A DNA stretch of 64,000 nucleotides, taken from assembly GCF_018687075.1 (NCBI RefSeq), contig NZ_CP061285.1, positions 620,001-684,000 of the forward strand. Reading direction: 5' to 3'. The first letter of the stretch is position 1. Every line of letters starts with the position of its first letter. Of this stretch, positions 33,423-42,669 are shown piece after piece. Origin of the DNA: Polynucleobacter sp. MWH-UH35A. GTDB taxonomy: Bacteria; Pseudomonadota; Gammaproteobacteria; Burkholderiales; Burkholderiaceae. The position numbers and the translations under genes are program-made. The notes below the pieces were generated by a model. The model saw only the letters and a program-made list of their open reading frames with translations. It searched no databases and had not been told where the DNA came from.

Positions 33423-34694
33423 TTGAAAGACAAAATTCTTTCGTTTCTAAAGCACTTAACTGAAAAGGCAAAGCCAATTCTGCATAAGGGCGCGCATCAT
33501 GGAGCGCACCATGCAAAGACAACTGCTGCTGGCTTGATAGGTTTGTATTGGAATCTATCACCACAGAATCGTCATCGTGTTCGCCTCGCCGCTTTTGCAT
33601 TCGCCATTCTTTCATTAGGTATTGTGGTCGGTCGTGTAACCAACGTAAATCGCACTGTAAAAATTGAAGCCTCTGATAAGGCACTTAAAGTAGAAAAAAC
33701 AGGGATACTCGAATTAAAGCTGCCTGGTGTTCAGCTTAACCCTGAGATCTACGTATTTCAGTCAGCTGAAAAAGTACAAGTGCCAGTCAATATCAAGGTG
33801 CCTGGTCGTTTGGCATTTAATGCTGAAAAATCTAAAGTCCTATCAGCTCGTGCGCCAGGAAGAGTAGAGCGTATTTATGCGTTTGATGGTGCTCATGTAG
33901 AAATTGGTTCTCCCATCGTCGAGTTGTATAGCCCAGAGTTTTTATCTGCTCAGCAAGAGTATCTGCTGTCCTCTAAGACAGCCAAAGTGCTTGAAACAAG
34001 TAAATCAATGAGTGACTTGTTGGGTGATGCCCGCATTACTCAGCAAGCCGCTGCCAACCGCATGAGAAATCTTGGTGCTGGCGAAGGCGATATTAAGAGT
34101 ATTGAAAGTACAGGTAAGACCACCAGTAATTTGGTGATGCGCTCACCCCTTAAAGGTGTCGTGGTAAAGCGTAATGTTGAGCCTGGATCTGCAGTTAGTG
34201 CAGGAGATGTGATTACTACTTTGGCAGACCCAAAACAACTTTGGTTCTTGGGTAATGTATTTGAGCAAGATTTTCGGATGATTAAACAAGGCCAGAAGAT
34301 GGTCTTAAGTCTTGAGGCATACCCAGATAAAGAGTTTGTTGCTTACGCTAATTACATTGCGCCAACGATTGACCCACAAACTCGCGCTCTGTTGATACGT
34401 GCGGATGTGGAGAATACCGATGATCTCTTGCGTCCCGATATGTATGCCTCGGCATTATTAACGACTGGCACGGCTGATGCTGTGGTTGTTCCGCAGTCAG
34501 CGATTGTTCGTGTTCGTGAGAATCGTTACGCCATTATTAAGGTTGGTCCGGAGGTTTACAGACGAGTTCCGGTGAAGGGTTACGACCTAAACAGTAAGAG
34601 CTTTGCAATTACTGAGGGTGTAGAACAGGGTTGGCAAATTTTGGCTCAGGGCGCTGTTTTGTTAAACGATCGCTTTGCCAAGCAGGAGGACTAA
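33423..34694 (+). CDS. RND efflux periplasmic adaptor (CusB/CzcB-like)
   Basis: A 423-residue membrane-fusion protein. The cytoplasmic N-terminus (residues 1-55) is His-rich (HKGAHHGAHHAK). A membrane anchor follows (RLAAFAFAILSLGIVVGRV). The periplasmic part has APGRVERIYAFDGAHVEIGS and LVMRSPLKGVVVKRNVEPGSA, the two halves of the lipoyl-like motif, then a beta-barrel (LWFLGNVFEQDFRMIKQGQK). The start is TTG at 33423 with AAGGAGC upstream. The protein bridges the pump and outer-membrane channel. The His cluster may bind metal, which fits a metal-efflux role. Heavy metal or organic substrates are both possible. Confidence 0.9.
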   Translation: MKDKILSFLKHLTEKAKPILHKGAHHGAHHAKTTAAGLIGLYWNLSPQNRHRVRLAAFAFAILSLGIVVGRVTNVNRTVKIEASDKALKVEKTGILELKLPGVQLNPEIYVFQSAEKVQVPVNIKVPGRLAFNAEKSKVLSARAPGRVERIYAFDGAHVEIGSPIVELYSPEFLSAQQEYLLSSKTAKVLETSKSMSDLLGDARITQQAAANRMRNLGAGEGDIKSIESTGKTTSNLVMRSPLKGVVVKRNVEPGSAVSAGDVITTLADPKQLWFLGNVFEQDFRMIKQGQKMVLSLEAYPDKEFVAYANYIAPTIDPQTRALLIRADVENTDDLLRPDMYASALLTTGTADAVVVPQSAIVRVRENRYAIIKVGPEVYRRVPVKGYDLNSKSFAITEGVEQGWQILAQGAVLLNDRFAKQED

Positions 34695-37600
34695 GTGAGC
34701 GTTTTCACCTCCTTTATTCGAGGGGTCATCGAGAAGCGCGTATTGGTTATATTTGCTTCGATCGTGTTGCTCGGACTTGGCATGCTCAGTTTGAGCAAGC
34801 TACCGATTCAGCCATACCCAGGTGTTGCACCATTAACTATTCAGGCTATTTCTCAATGGCCAGGTAGAAGTACCACTGAAGTTGAGCAGCAGGTCACTAT
34901 CCCGGTGGAGAATGCTTTAGCTGGCATTCCTGGATTGCACGCATTTCGCTCCGTATCGCTATTTGGCTTATCAGTTGTAACACTCAAATTTAATGACACT
35001 GCCGATCCATTTAAGGCGCGTCAAGTTTTCATTAGCAACCTGTCGAATGTGAGTTTCCCCCCTGGCGTTACATCCAGCATTAGTCCTGACTCTGATGCTA
35101 CCGGTGAGATCATGCGTTATGAAGTCCGTTCAGACTATGCAAGCTCAACATTACTCAAGACTTTGCAGAACTATGAGATCTATAAAGAACTGAAGCAAAC
35201 TCCTGGTGTAGCCGATGTTTCATCTTTTGGCGGAAAGGTTCGCCAATATCAAGTGATTGTGAGCCCAGAAAGCTTGCAAGCAAAAGGTGTTTCAGTTAAT
35301 CAACTCATTACTGCCTTAACGAATGCCAATAGCAATACTGGCGGCGGTTTATTACCTAGTGGTGAACAGCAATTTGTTGTGCGGGGCGTTGGCCTACTCA
35401 AAAATATCGACGATATTAAGCAGGTAGTGATCACCATTAATAATGGCGTGCCTATTCACATTGGTGATGTTGCGCGTGTGGAGATTGGTAATGCTCCGCG
35501 TTTAGGCATGTTCCAGTTTAATGACAATCCTGATTCTGTAGAGGGAATTGTGTACCTTCGTCGGGGTGAGAATGCCACTGAAGTATTGGCTCGTGTACGA
35601 AGCACAGTAGAAAATATTAATAAACATATTTTGCCGCCAGGTATCGAAGTCAAGCCTTTCTACGATCGCCAGGTGCTTTTAGATATCACTATTGGCACTG
35701 TTAAACATACTCTATTCTTTGGTATCTCGCTGGTATTGGCAGTGCTGTTTTTCTTCTTAGGCAATATCCGTGCAGCTGCAGTCGTCGCTGCAGTCATTCC
35801 TTTGGCCTTATGCGTCTCATTCATACAGATGCATTTATGGAGCGTGCCGGCCAATTTGATTTCTTTGGGTGCAATCGACTTTGGGGTCATCGTGGACTCT
35901 GCCGTGATTTTGACGGAGAACGTCATGCGTCACCTAGAGGAGGGTGGCAAGCGCTTAAATCAAAGCATCATTATGGCAACGAGCGAAGTACAGCGTGCCA
36001 TGATTTATTCGACTGGCATCATCATCGTGGCTTATTCCCCATTGTTCTTTATGGGCGGTGTTGAGGGCATCATCTTTAAGCCCATGGCCTTCACGATGGG
36101 CTTTGCTTTGATTGCTGCCATGGTATTAAGTCTGACCTTCTTGCCGGCAATGATCTCTTTGGTGTTTGGTGAAAACTTACACCATACGCCACCGTCTTTT
36201 ATCACTCGGATTTTGAATGGCTACAAGCCTTTACTCAGAAGATGGATGGATCGTCCATTAACAGTCTTCTCAGTTGCAGTCTTTGTACTGGGTCTCACCT
36301 TGTTGAGTATGACCCGTTTGGGAACTGCTTTCTTGCCAACCCTTGAAGAAAATAATATTTGGTTGCGGGTAACCCTCCCGAATACGGTTGACTTGGATTA
36401 TTCGGTAAAGATAGCGGATCAGTTGCGTGCTACTTTTATGGCGCAACCAGAGATCGATAAGGTTGCCGCACAAATTGGTCGCCCTGATGATGGTACGGAT
36501 TCAACGGGTGTGTTTAACCAAGAATATGGTCTTTACTTAAAGAGCCCAGAAAATATGCCCAGTGGCTCATCTAAAAAGGACTTAATTGCGCATTTAGAAG
36601 CTGAGCTCAATAAGATTCCGGGCATTACTTATAGCTTCTCCCAATACATTCAAGATAACGTCAATGAAGCTTTGTCAGGGGTTAAGGGCGAGAACTCCGT
36701 AAAGATATACGGTACCGATTTGGATGTGTTGGATCAAAAAGCTCACGAGGTTATAGAGCAGCTTAAACAGGTTCGCGGTGTAGCTGATGAGGGTATTCTG
36801 AAAGAGCTTGGTCAGCCAACCCTGAATATTCAAATCGATCGCGATAAAGCAGCTCGTTACGGCATCAATGTGAATGATATTCAGACAGTAGTAGCCAATG
36901 CGATTGGTGGCGCTGCTGTAACCAGCTTGCTCGAGGATGAGAAAACCTTCGGCATTGCTGTGCGCCTCAACGAGGGAAGTCGCAACGATGTTGCAGACAT
37001 TGGACATTTATTGGTTGAGGCGCCCGATGGCACCAAGGTTCCACTCTCAATGGTTGCCACTGTGCGTTTAACCGATGGCCCATTCTTTATTTATCGTGAA
37101 GCAGGCAAGCGATATATTGCGATTAAATTTAGCGTCCGCAATCGTGACTTGGGTAGTGCGGTAGAGGATGCGCAGTTCTTGGTAGAAAAGAACATCACTT
37201 TGCCACCAAACTATTCGATTAGCTGGGATGGGCAATTCAACCAAATGAAACAGGCGCAAAAGAAATTGATGTTGATTGTGCCATTAGCACTGTTAGGTAT
37301 TTTCCTGTTGTTAGTGAGTGCATTCGGCAATTTCCGCGATGCCTTTATTGTGATGATTAATGTGCCATTTGCTGCTATTGGCGGTGTGATTGCATTGCAT
37401 TTAGCGGGTGAGACCCTGAGTATCTCGGCATTCTTTGGTTTCCTCTCGCTCTTTGGCATTGCGATTCAGGATGGCGTGATTCTGATTTCATTCATCAATA
37501 AGACGGCTGCGACAGAGCACGGTCAGATGAAAGATGTGATGGTTGAGGGTGCCTCGTTACGGGTGCGCCCAGTATTAATGACTGCTGCACTTTCAGGCTT

Positions 37601-37775
37601 GGGCCTCTTACCAGCTGCGCTTTCACACTCGATTGGATCTGAGGCGCAACGTCCGCTTGCCTTGGTGATCGTAGGTGGCATGGTGACAACCACAGTATTG
37701 ACCCTCTTAGTATTGCCAGTTATCTATGGTTGGTTCAGAGGTCGTGCATTAACTACGCCTATGAGCAATATTTAA
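34695..37775 (+). CDS. Inner-membrane RND pump of the CusA/CzcA heavy-metal family
   Basis: A 1026-residue proton-driven pump with 12 membrane segments and two large periplasmic loops. The N-terminus GVIEKRVLVIFASIVLLGLG and the sequence LPIQPYPGVAPLTIQAISQWPGRS match the heavy-metal RND family (usually LPIEA.PDVT...V.I.T..PG.S). The fourth helix has DFGVIVDSAVILTEN (about residues 396-410), giving the Asp, Asp and Glu of the metal-RND proton pathway. ATGEIMRYEV is also typical of that group. The start is GTG, directly after the adaptor stop. Which ion it exports (Cu/Ag, Zn/Co/Cd or other) cannot be fixed by eye. Confidence 0.9.
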   Translation: MSVFTSFIRGVIEKRVLVIFASIVLLGLGMLSLSKLPIQPYPGVAPLTIQAISQWPGRSTTEVEQQVTIPVENALAGIPGLHAFRSVSLFGLSVVTLKFNDTADPFKARQVFISNLSNVSFPPGVTSSISPDSDATGEIMRYEVRSDYASSTLLKTLQNYEIYKELKQTPGVADVSSFGGKVRQYQVIVSPESLQAKGVSVNQLITALTNANSNTGGGLLPSGEQQFVVRGVGLLKNIDDIKQVVITINNGVPIHIGDVARVEIGNAPRLGMFQFNDNPDSVEGIVYLRRGENATEVLARVRSTVENINKHILPPGIEVKPFYDRQVLLDITIGTVKHTLFFGISLVLAVLFFFLGNIRAAAVVAAVIPLALCVSFIQMHLWSVPANLISLGAIDFGVIVDSAVILTENVMRHLEEGGKRLNQSIIMATSEVQRAMIYSTGIIIVAYSPLFFMGGVEGIIFKPMAFTMGFALIAAMVLSLTFLPAMISLVFGENLHHTPPSFITRILNGYKPLLRRWMDRPLTVFSVAVFVLGLTLLSMTRLGTAFLPTLEENNIWLRVTLPNTVDLDYSVKIADQLRATFMAQPEIDKVAAQIGRPDDGTDSTGVFNQEYGLYLKSPENMPSGSSKKDLIAHLEAELNKIPGITYSFSQYIQDNVNEALSGVKGENSVKIYGTDLDVLDQKAHEVIEQLKQVRGVADEGILKELGQPTLNIQIDRDKAARYGINVNDIQTVVANAIGGAAVTSLLEDEKTFGIAVRLNEGSRNDVADIGHLLVEAPDGTKVPLSMVATVRLTDGPFFIYREAGKRYIAIKFSVRNRDLGSAVEDAQFLVEKNITLPPNYSISWDGQFNQMKQAQKKLMLIVPLALLGIFLLLVSAFGNFRDAFIVMINVPFAAIGGVIALHLAGETLSISAFFGFLSLFGIAIQDGVILISFINKTAATEHGQMKDVMVEGASLRVRPVLMTAALSGLGLLPAALSHSIGSEAQRPLALVIVGGMVTTTVLTLLVLPVIYGWFRGRALTTPMSNI

Positions 37776-37808
37776 GAAGTCATCAAGAGAATCAGAAAGC
37801 CTATTCCT

Positions 37809-38603
37809 ATGAGCAATCGTCAACCGCACATCTTGGTCTCTAATGATGATAGCTACTTAGCGCCTGGCTTATTAGCCTTGGTTAATGCCGTTCGTCCATT
37901 GGGACGTATCACTGTGATAGCTCCAGAGCAAAACCATAGTGGGGCATCAAACTCTTTAACGCTCTCGAGACCGCTCTCGATTCATCGAGTAGCTGGTGGT
38001 GAACGTGATGGATTCTTTTTCATCAATGGCACTCCTACGGATTGCGTGCACGTTGCCATGACTGGTTTCTTAGATGAGAAGCCCGATCTCGTGATCTCCG
38101 GCATCAACCAAGGTGAGAATATGGGCGAAGATACGCTTTATTCAGGCACGGTCGCTGCTGCTATTGAGGGGGTCATGTTTGGAGTCCCCGGCATTGCCTT
38201 TTCACAAATTGATCGCGGCTGGAATCGTATTGAAGATGCTGCTAAGGCAGCGCACGATGTAGTTGCACAAATGCTGGTCTCCGCTTTAAGTAAAAATCAC
38301 ACTGATGGCGTAGCAACACTACTTAATGTCAATATTCCCAATCGCCCTTATGCAGACCTGTATCGCTGGCGTGTAACCCACTTGGGTAATCGTCATCATT
38401 CACAGCCAGTAGTAGTGCAAGATAGCCCTCGTGGTGAAAAAATTTATTGGATCGGTGCGGCAGGTGATGTCAAAGAGGGCTCGGAGGGAACGGATTTTCA
38501 TGCGATTGCCGAAGGCTGTGTTTCGATTACACCAATGCAATTGGATTTAACGCACCACGCGCGTTTAGCGGCGATGCGTGCTAATGGCTGGGATCGCGGT
38601 TGA
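37809..38603 (+). CDS. surE: 5'/3'-nucleotidase SurE
   Basis: A 264-residue survival protein, a metal-dependent phosphatase of nucleoside monophosphates and other phosphoesters. The opening [14 protein letters not shown] is the metal-binding motif, with Ser in place of the usual Gly after [17 protein letters not shown] supplies the Ser and Asn ligands, and [19 protein letters not shown] is the second conserved block. The next gene, pcm, starts at TTG overlapping the surE stop (TTGA). The surE-pcm-nlpD order is typical of proteobacteria. Confidence 0.97.
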   Translation: MSNRQPHILVSNDDSYLAPGLLALVNAVRPLGRITVIAPEQNHSGASNSLTLSRPLSIHRVAGGERDGFFFINGTPTDCVHVAMTGFLDEKPDLVISGINQGENMGEDTLYSGTVAAAIEGVMFGVPGIAFSQIDRGWNRIEDAAKAAHDVVAQMLVSALSKNHTDGVATLLNVNIPNRPYADLYRWRVTHLGNRHHSQPVVVQDSPRGEKIYWIGAAGDVKEGSEGTDFHAIAEGCVSITPMQLDLTHHARLAAMRANGWDRG

Positions 38604-39256
38604 AGGCTCCCACTGAACGCTTTGCCGCATACCGGCAAGCCTTAGCGGCCAAAGTGCATGCTGGTGGCGTTAAGCACGGAAAAACATTAGAAGCTATTGC
38701 TACCGTTCCACGCCATGCATTTATGGATGCGGGTTTGCATGCGCAAGCCTACGAAGATACGGCATTACCGATTGGGCACGAGCAAACTATTTCCAAGCCT
38801 TCAGTAGTAGCACGCATGATTGAGTTGTTACACAAGCCTAAACACAAGCTTGGTAAAGTTTTAGAAATCGGGACTGGTTGTGGATACCAAGCAGCAGTTT
38901 TAAGTTTGTTAGCCGACGAGGTTTACTCCATTGAACGAATTCGTCCTTTACATGACATGGCCAGATCTAAGTTGCGTCCATTTCGGATTAATAACCTGCG
39001 CCTAATTTACGGTGATGGTATTTTGGGTTTACCTCAAGCGGCACCATTTGACGGAATTATTTTGGCGGCAGCAGGTCTGGGCATCCCAGATGCCCTGTTA
39101 GACCAGTTATCGATCGGTGGACGCCTCGTTGCGCCAGTTGCCAAAAATGACAAAGAGCAGCAGCTCGTTATGGTTGAGAGGATGAGCTCCCAACGCTACC
39201 AAAGAACCGTGCTGGACGAGGTCTTTTTTGTGCCCTTACAATCAGGGGTAGTATGA
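38600..39256 (+). CDS. pcm: Protein-L-isoaspartate O-methyltransferase
   Basis: A 218-residue SAM-dependent enzyme that starts repair of isoaspartyl residues in aged proteins. It has the family opening [40 protein letters not shown], and the SAM site [15 protein letters not shown]. The start is TTG at 38600 overlapping the surE stop. The stop overlaps the nlpD ATG (ATGA). Confidence 0.96.
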   Translation: MKAPTERFAAYRQALAAKVHAGGVKHGKTLEAIATVPRHAFMDAGLHAQAYEDTALPIGHEQTISKPSVVARMIELLHKPKHKLGKVLEIGTGCGYQAAVLSLLADEVYSIERIRPLHDMARSKLRPFRINNLRLIYGDGILGLPQAAPFDGIILAAAGLGIPDALLDQLSIGGRLVAPVAKNDKEQQLVMVERMSSQRYQRTVLDEVFFVPLQSGVV

Positions 39257-40044
39257 AATCTATTTCAAATTCCATGATGAATTCATCCAAAAGCCTTTTG
39301 ATTGCAATCCTGTCTGCATCTTTGGTGCTGATTACTGGCTGCTCTACAACGCCCCGCGCAAAACCGGCAAATGTGGTCGACCGCAGTGGTGGTTCAAGTG
39401 AACCAGCTCCTCCTGGTTACTATCGTGTGAAAAAAGGTGATACCTTGGCGCGGATTGCGTTAGACCATGGTCAGGCTCCACGCGATGTCGCTCAGTGGAA
39501 TAAAGCAATTAATCCCAGCTTCAACCCAAATGTGATTGAAGTGGGTGATTTGATTTTGGTTAAAGCGCCTAGTGGCTCTAAATCTACTGCCGTCGTTGTT
39601 GATAAAAAACCTGCGGTAGATAAGTCTGTTGCCTCAACTCCAGCAGCGACTACAGAGCCAGCAAAATCAGAAGTGGTTGCTGAGCCAGGTATTCGTTTGT
39701 CATGGCCCGTTAAAGGCAAGGTTACTGGTGAGTTCAGTGAGACCAATAAAGGGATTGATATTGCCGGTAAAGTGGGCGAGCCTGTGCTCGCAGCATCAGA
39801 CGGTAAGGTGGTTTACGCAGGCAACAGTTTGCGTGGCTACGGTAATCTAGTGATTATTAAACATGACAATACTTATCTGACAGCATATGCCCACAACAGC
39901 AAACTCTTGGTGAAAGAGGGTGATACTGTTCGTAAAGGTCAAAAGATTGCCGAGATGGGCGATACCGATGCTACATCTGCAAAGCTGCATTTTGAGTTAC
40001 GCGTGAACGGTAAACCAGTCAATCCAATACCGTATTTGCAGTGA
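39253..40044 (+). CDS. nlpD: NlpD-like lipoprotein (LysM plus degenerate M23 domain)
   Basis: A 263-residue lipoprotein. The lipobox is LITGC (Cys about residue 30). A LysM domain follows (about 57-98, [20 protein letters not shown]), then a Pro/Ala/Ser linker and a peptidase M23 fold (about 148-263). The M23 metal ligands are partly lost: NKGIDI has Asn where a His is usual, and KLHFEL has Lys for the first His of HxH. This is as in E. coli NlpD, which does not cut peptidoglycan but activates the amidase AmiC at division. In E. coli and Burkholderia rpoS follows; here it does not. Confidence 0.95.
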   Translation: MKSISNSMMNSSKSLLIAILSASLVLITGCSTTPRAKPANVVDRSGGSSEPAPPGYYRVKKGDTLARIALDHGQAPRDVAQWNKAINPSFNPNVIEVGDLILVKAPSGSKSTAVVVDKKPAVDKSVASTPAATTEPAKSEVVAEPGIRLSWPVKGKVTGEFSETNKGIDIAGKVGEPVLAASDGKVVYAGNSLRGYGNLVIIKHDNTYLTAYAHNSKLLVKEGDTVRKGQKIAEMGDTDATSAKLHFELRVNGKPVNPIPYLQ

Positions 40045-40061
40045 TATTGCAGTAAAACCGC

Positions 40062-40883
40062 ATGGCCACCGTACTTGTATTTGATATCGAAACCATCCCA
40101 GATGTAGCGGGCTTGCGTCGTCTGGAGGATTTTCCAGATTCGATGAGCGATTCTGAGGTAGCTAGCAAGGCTATGGCAGATCGGTCTGCTAAAACAGGCA
40201 GTGAATTCCTTCCCTTATTCCTACAAAAGATTGTTGCCATCTCTTGCGTCATTCGTAGAACCACAAAAGAGGGTTTGCCACAAATCAAAGTCGGCACTTT
40301 GGGTACGCCGCAAGATGATGAGAAGGTCCTCATACAGACCTTCTTTGATCTAGTTGAAAAATACACGCCTCAATTGGTTTCTTGGAATGGCAGTGGTTTT
40401 GATCTGCCAGTGCTGCACTATCGCGCCTTAGCGAATCATGTACAAGCCCCACGCTATTGGGAGATGGGCGAGAGTCAAGATTCTGATAGCCGAGAGTTTA
40501 AGTGGAATAACTACATTAGTCGTTATCACATGCGTCATCTCGATATGATGGATTTATTGGCTAAATTTAATAGTCGTGCAAACGCACCTTTAGACGGTTT
40601 GGCTAAGCTGTGCGGTTTTCCGGGCAAGATGGGCATGGACGGTAGCCAAGTATGGCCTGCTTATCAAGATGGCAAGATCAATGACATCCGCCGTTACTGC
40701 GAGACTGATGTCGTTAATACTTATCTCATGTATTGTCGCTTTCAGTTGTTGCGTGGTGGCTTTTCTCTTGAGGAGTATCAGGAAGAGATTGAGTTTGTAA
40801 AAGCCTATTTAGAAAAAGAAGCCAAAGAGCCTAACGGTGGTCAGTGGCAAGAATACCTCCAAGGTTTTTCAGCGGATGCGTAG
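40062..40883 (+). CDS. PolB-type 3'-5' exonuclease domain protein
   Basis: A 273-residue DEDD exonuclease of the kind related to the proofreading domain of family B polymerases. It has VLVFDIETIPD (residues about 4-14), a YTPQLVSWNGSGFDLPVLHY block, HLDMMDLLAKF and RRYCETDVVNTYLMY, which together give the acidic metal ligands. It has no polymerase part. It probably trims DNA or RNA, but the target is unknown. It takes the place where rpoS is found in related genomes. The next gene begins inside its last codons. Confidence 0.88.
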   Translation: MATVLVFDIETIPDVAGLRRLEDFPDSMSDSEVASKAMADRSAKTGSEFLPLFLQKIVAISCVIRRTTKEGLPQIKVGTLGTPQDDEKVLIQTFFDLVEKYTPQLVSWNGSGFDLPVLHYRALANHVQAPRYWEMGESQDSDSREFKWNNYISRYHMRHLDMMDLLAKFNSRANAPLDGLAKLCGFPGKMGMDGSQVWPAYQDGKINDIRRYCETDVVNTYLMYCRFQLLRGGFSLEEYQEEIEFVKAYLEKEAKEPNGGQWQEYLQGFSADA

Positions 40884-42312
40884 AGGAGATAAGCCAGTCA
40901 ATATTGAAGTGGCTGAGCCGATTAGAGTGGAGGCGCTAGATCTTGATGCACAAGGAATCGCCCGCCTAGCGCCAAGTGAAGAAGAGGTAACGCAAGACCA
41001 AGGCGGCAAAGTCATATTTATCAAGGGTGCATTACCAACAGAGTTGGTCAGATACACCATCACTAGCGATAAGGCGCGCTTTAGTAAAGCCAAGGTCCGT
41101 GAAATTCTTAAGCCCGCAGTATTCAGAACTGAGCCTAAATGCAAAGCTTTTGGCGTATGCGGCGGCTGCACTATGCAGCATTTAGAAATTCGTGCACAAG
41201 TGGCAATGAAGCAGCGAGTGCTTGAAGATGATTTGCAACATATTGCTAAAGTAAAGCCCGATGAAATTCTCCGCCCCATGGGAGGACCCACTTGGGAATA
41301 TCGTCATCGCGCACGCTTAAGCGCTGTAAATCGGTCTATTAAAAAGGGCACAGTGCTCATTGGTTTTCATGAAGGTAAAAGCGGTTATGTAGCAGATATG
41401 CTGGCCTGTGAGATCTTGCCCAAGCATGTGTCGGATTTATTGCCAAAGATGCGCAAGCTCGTCATGGGTTTATCGATTGTTGATCGCATGCCGCAGATTG
41501 AAATTGCTGTTGGCGAACCAGAAGATCCTCATTCTGACGACCCTCAGAAAAATAAACCAGTTACCGCCTTGGTATTTCGCAATCTCAAGCCGCTAACAAC
41601 ACAAGACGAACAACTCCTGCGAGCTTTTGCTGATCAGCATCAAGTCTGGATCTGGCTGCAACCCAAGGGTATTGAGACCGTAGCGCCGTTTTACCCGCAG
41701 ACCGGCAAGCTTTGCTATCGTCTGCCCGAGTTTGAAATTGAGATGCCATTTAAACCTGCGGATTTCACGCAAGTCAATCACATGATGAATCGTGCATTGG
41801 TGAGTAGGGCGATTCGGATGCTAGAGGTAAAGCCAACAGATCGCGTGCTGGATTTGTTCTGCGGCATTGGTAATTTCACATTACCACTTGCACGAAAAGC
41901 AAAACAAGTTTTAGGTATTGAGGGGCTTGAGAGTTTGACGGCCCGAGCTAAGGCCAATGCAGTACATAACGGTTTAGTCGACAAAGCGAGTTTCATGCGA
42001 AGCGATTTGTTTGAAGTCACAACCGAAACAATAGCTTCATGGGGCAAAGCAGAGCGTTGGTTGATGGACCCACCACGTGAAGGTGCGATGGAAATTTGTA
42101 AAGCGCTTGCAGAATTGCACTCACAAGGAAGTGACTTGCTCCCGCAACGCATTGTGTATGTCTCTTGCAATCCCAAAACCTTAGCAAGAGATGTCGATAT
42201 CTTGTGCCATGAAGCAGGTTATCGACTCAGTAGTGCGGGGATTATTAATATGTTTCCCCATACCTCCCACGTTGAATCTATCGCCGTATTTGACCGCCCG
42301 AAGAGTCTCTAA
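40876..42312 (+). CDS. rlmD: 23S rRNA (uracil-5-)-methyltransferase RlmD
   Basis: About 478 residues, methylating U1939 of 23S rRNA with SAM. An N-terminal TRAM-like domain (about 15-80) is followed by the iron-sulfur cysteines CKAFGVCGGCTMQH. The methyltransferase core has FTQVNHMMNRALV, VLDLFCGIGNFTLPLA, the DPPREGA motif, and YVSCNPKTLARD with the catalytic Cys. I chose the ATG at 40876, which overlaps the exonuclease end by eight bases. An upstream in-frame start at 40837 is less likely. It is about 45 residues longer than E. coli RlmD, mainly in an insert near residues 215-235. Confidence 0.95.
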   Translation: MRRGDKPVNIEVAEPIRVEALDLDAQGIARLAPSEEEVTQDQGGKVIFIKGALPTELVRYTITSDKARFSKAKVREILKPAVFRTEPKCKAFGVCGGCTMQHLEIRAQVAMKQRVLEDDLQHIAKVKPDEILRPMGGPTWEYRHRARLSAVNRSIKKGTVLIGFHEGKSGYVADMLACEILPKHVSDLLPKMRKLVMGLSIVDRMPQIEIAVGEPEDPHSDDPQKNKPVTALVFRNLKPLTTQDEQLLRAFADQHQVWIWLQPKGIETVAPFYPQTGKLCYRLPEFEIEMPFKPADFTQVNHMMNRALVSRAIRMLEVKPTDRVLDLFCGIGNFTLPLARKAKQVLGIEGLESLTARAKANAVHNGLVDKASFMRSDLFEVTTETIASWGKAERWLMDPPREGAMEICKALAELHSQGSDLLPQRIVYVSCNPKTLARDVDILCHEAGYRLSSAGIINMFPHTSHVESIAVFDRPKSL

Positions 42313-42465
42313 ACCTCTGATTTAGAAGCGGTTTCACCTAAAACAGTTCATAATTGCCCCATTTTTGTGCAATAGACCTTAGGGCCTGTCTTATAGAAGA
42401 GTAGATTGAACTTGTGCAGTGAAGCATTGCTGCCCAATTCGCAATTTTACTTTTGGGAGTGCGTC

Positions 42466-42546
42466 ATGAAAGCCTCAGATAGTTTTGCCCTCTTACTCAT
42501 TTTGATGGCACTGTCTTATGCTGTGAGTATGTTTGTAGCTGCTTAA
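42466..42546 (+). CDS. 26-residue membrane peptide
   Basis: A 27-codon frame MKASDSFALLLILMALSYAV followed by SMFVAA, almost entirely one membrane helix. GGGAG lies seven bases before the ATG. Such tiny hydrophobic proteins often regulate membrane complexes. It could also be a chance frame, but the ribosome site and helix are clean. It lies alone between rlmD and the convergent YccA-like gene. Confidence 0.5.
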   Translation: MKASDSFALLLILMALSYAVSMFVAA

Positions 42547-42603
42547 TTATTTGCAATACAGAGCTACAAATCATTCACAGGAAGCTTGTTAGTAGTAAAT
42601 AAA

Positions 42604-42649
42604 AAGGCGCCCGCAGGCGCCTTAGTGAAGATCACACTTTGCAGTGTGA
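42604..42649 (-). terminator. Tandem hairpin terminator after the YccA-like gene
   Basis: On the minus strand, AGTGTGA/TCACACT (7 bp, 42632-42649) is followed by the 8-bp stem AAGGCGCC/GGCGCCTT (42604-42623) and a T run. The second hairpin is a strong intrinsic terminator. It converges with the small gene at 42466. Confidence 0.85.
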
Positions 42650-42669
42650 CTAAGTTGGATTGATATCGC

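Noticed and set aside
39700-40044. Active M23 endopeptidase in the NlpD-like protein
   Set aside because: Two expected His ligands are replaced (Asn and Lys), as in E. coli NlpD, which is an activator rather than an enzyme.
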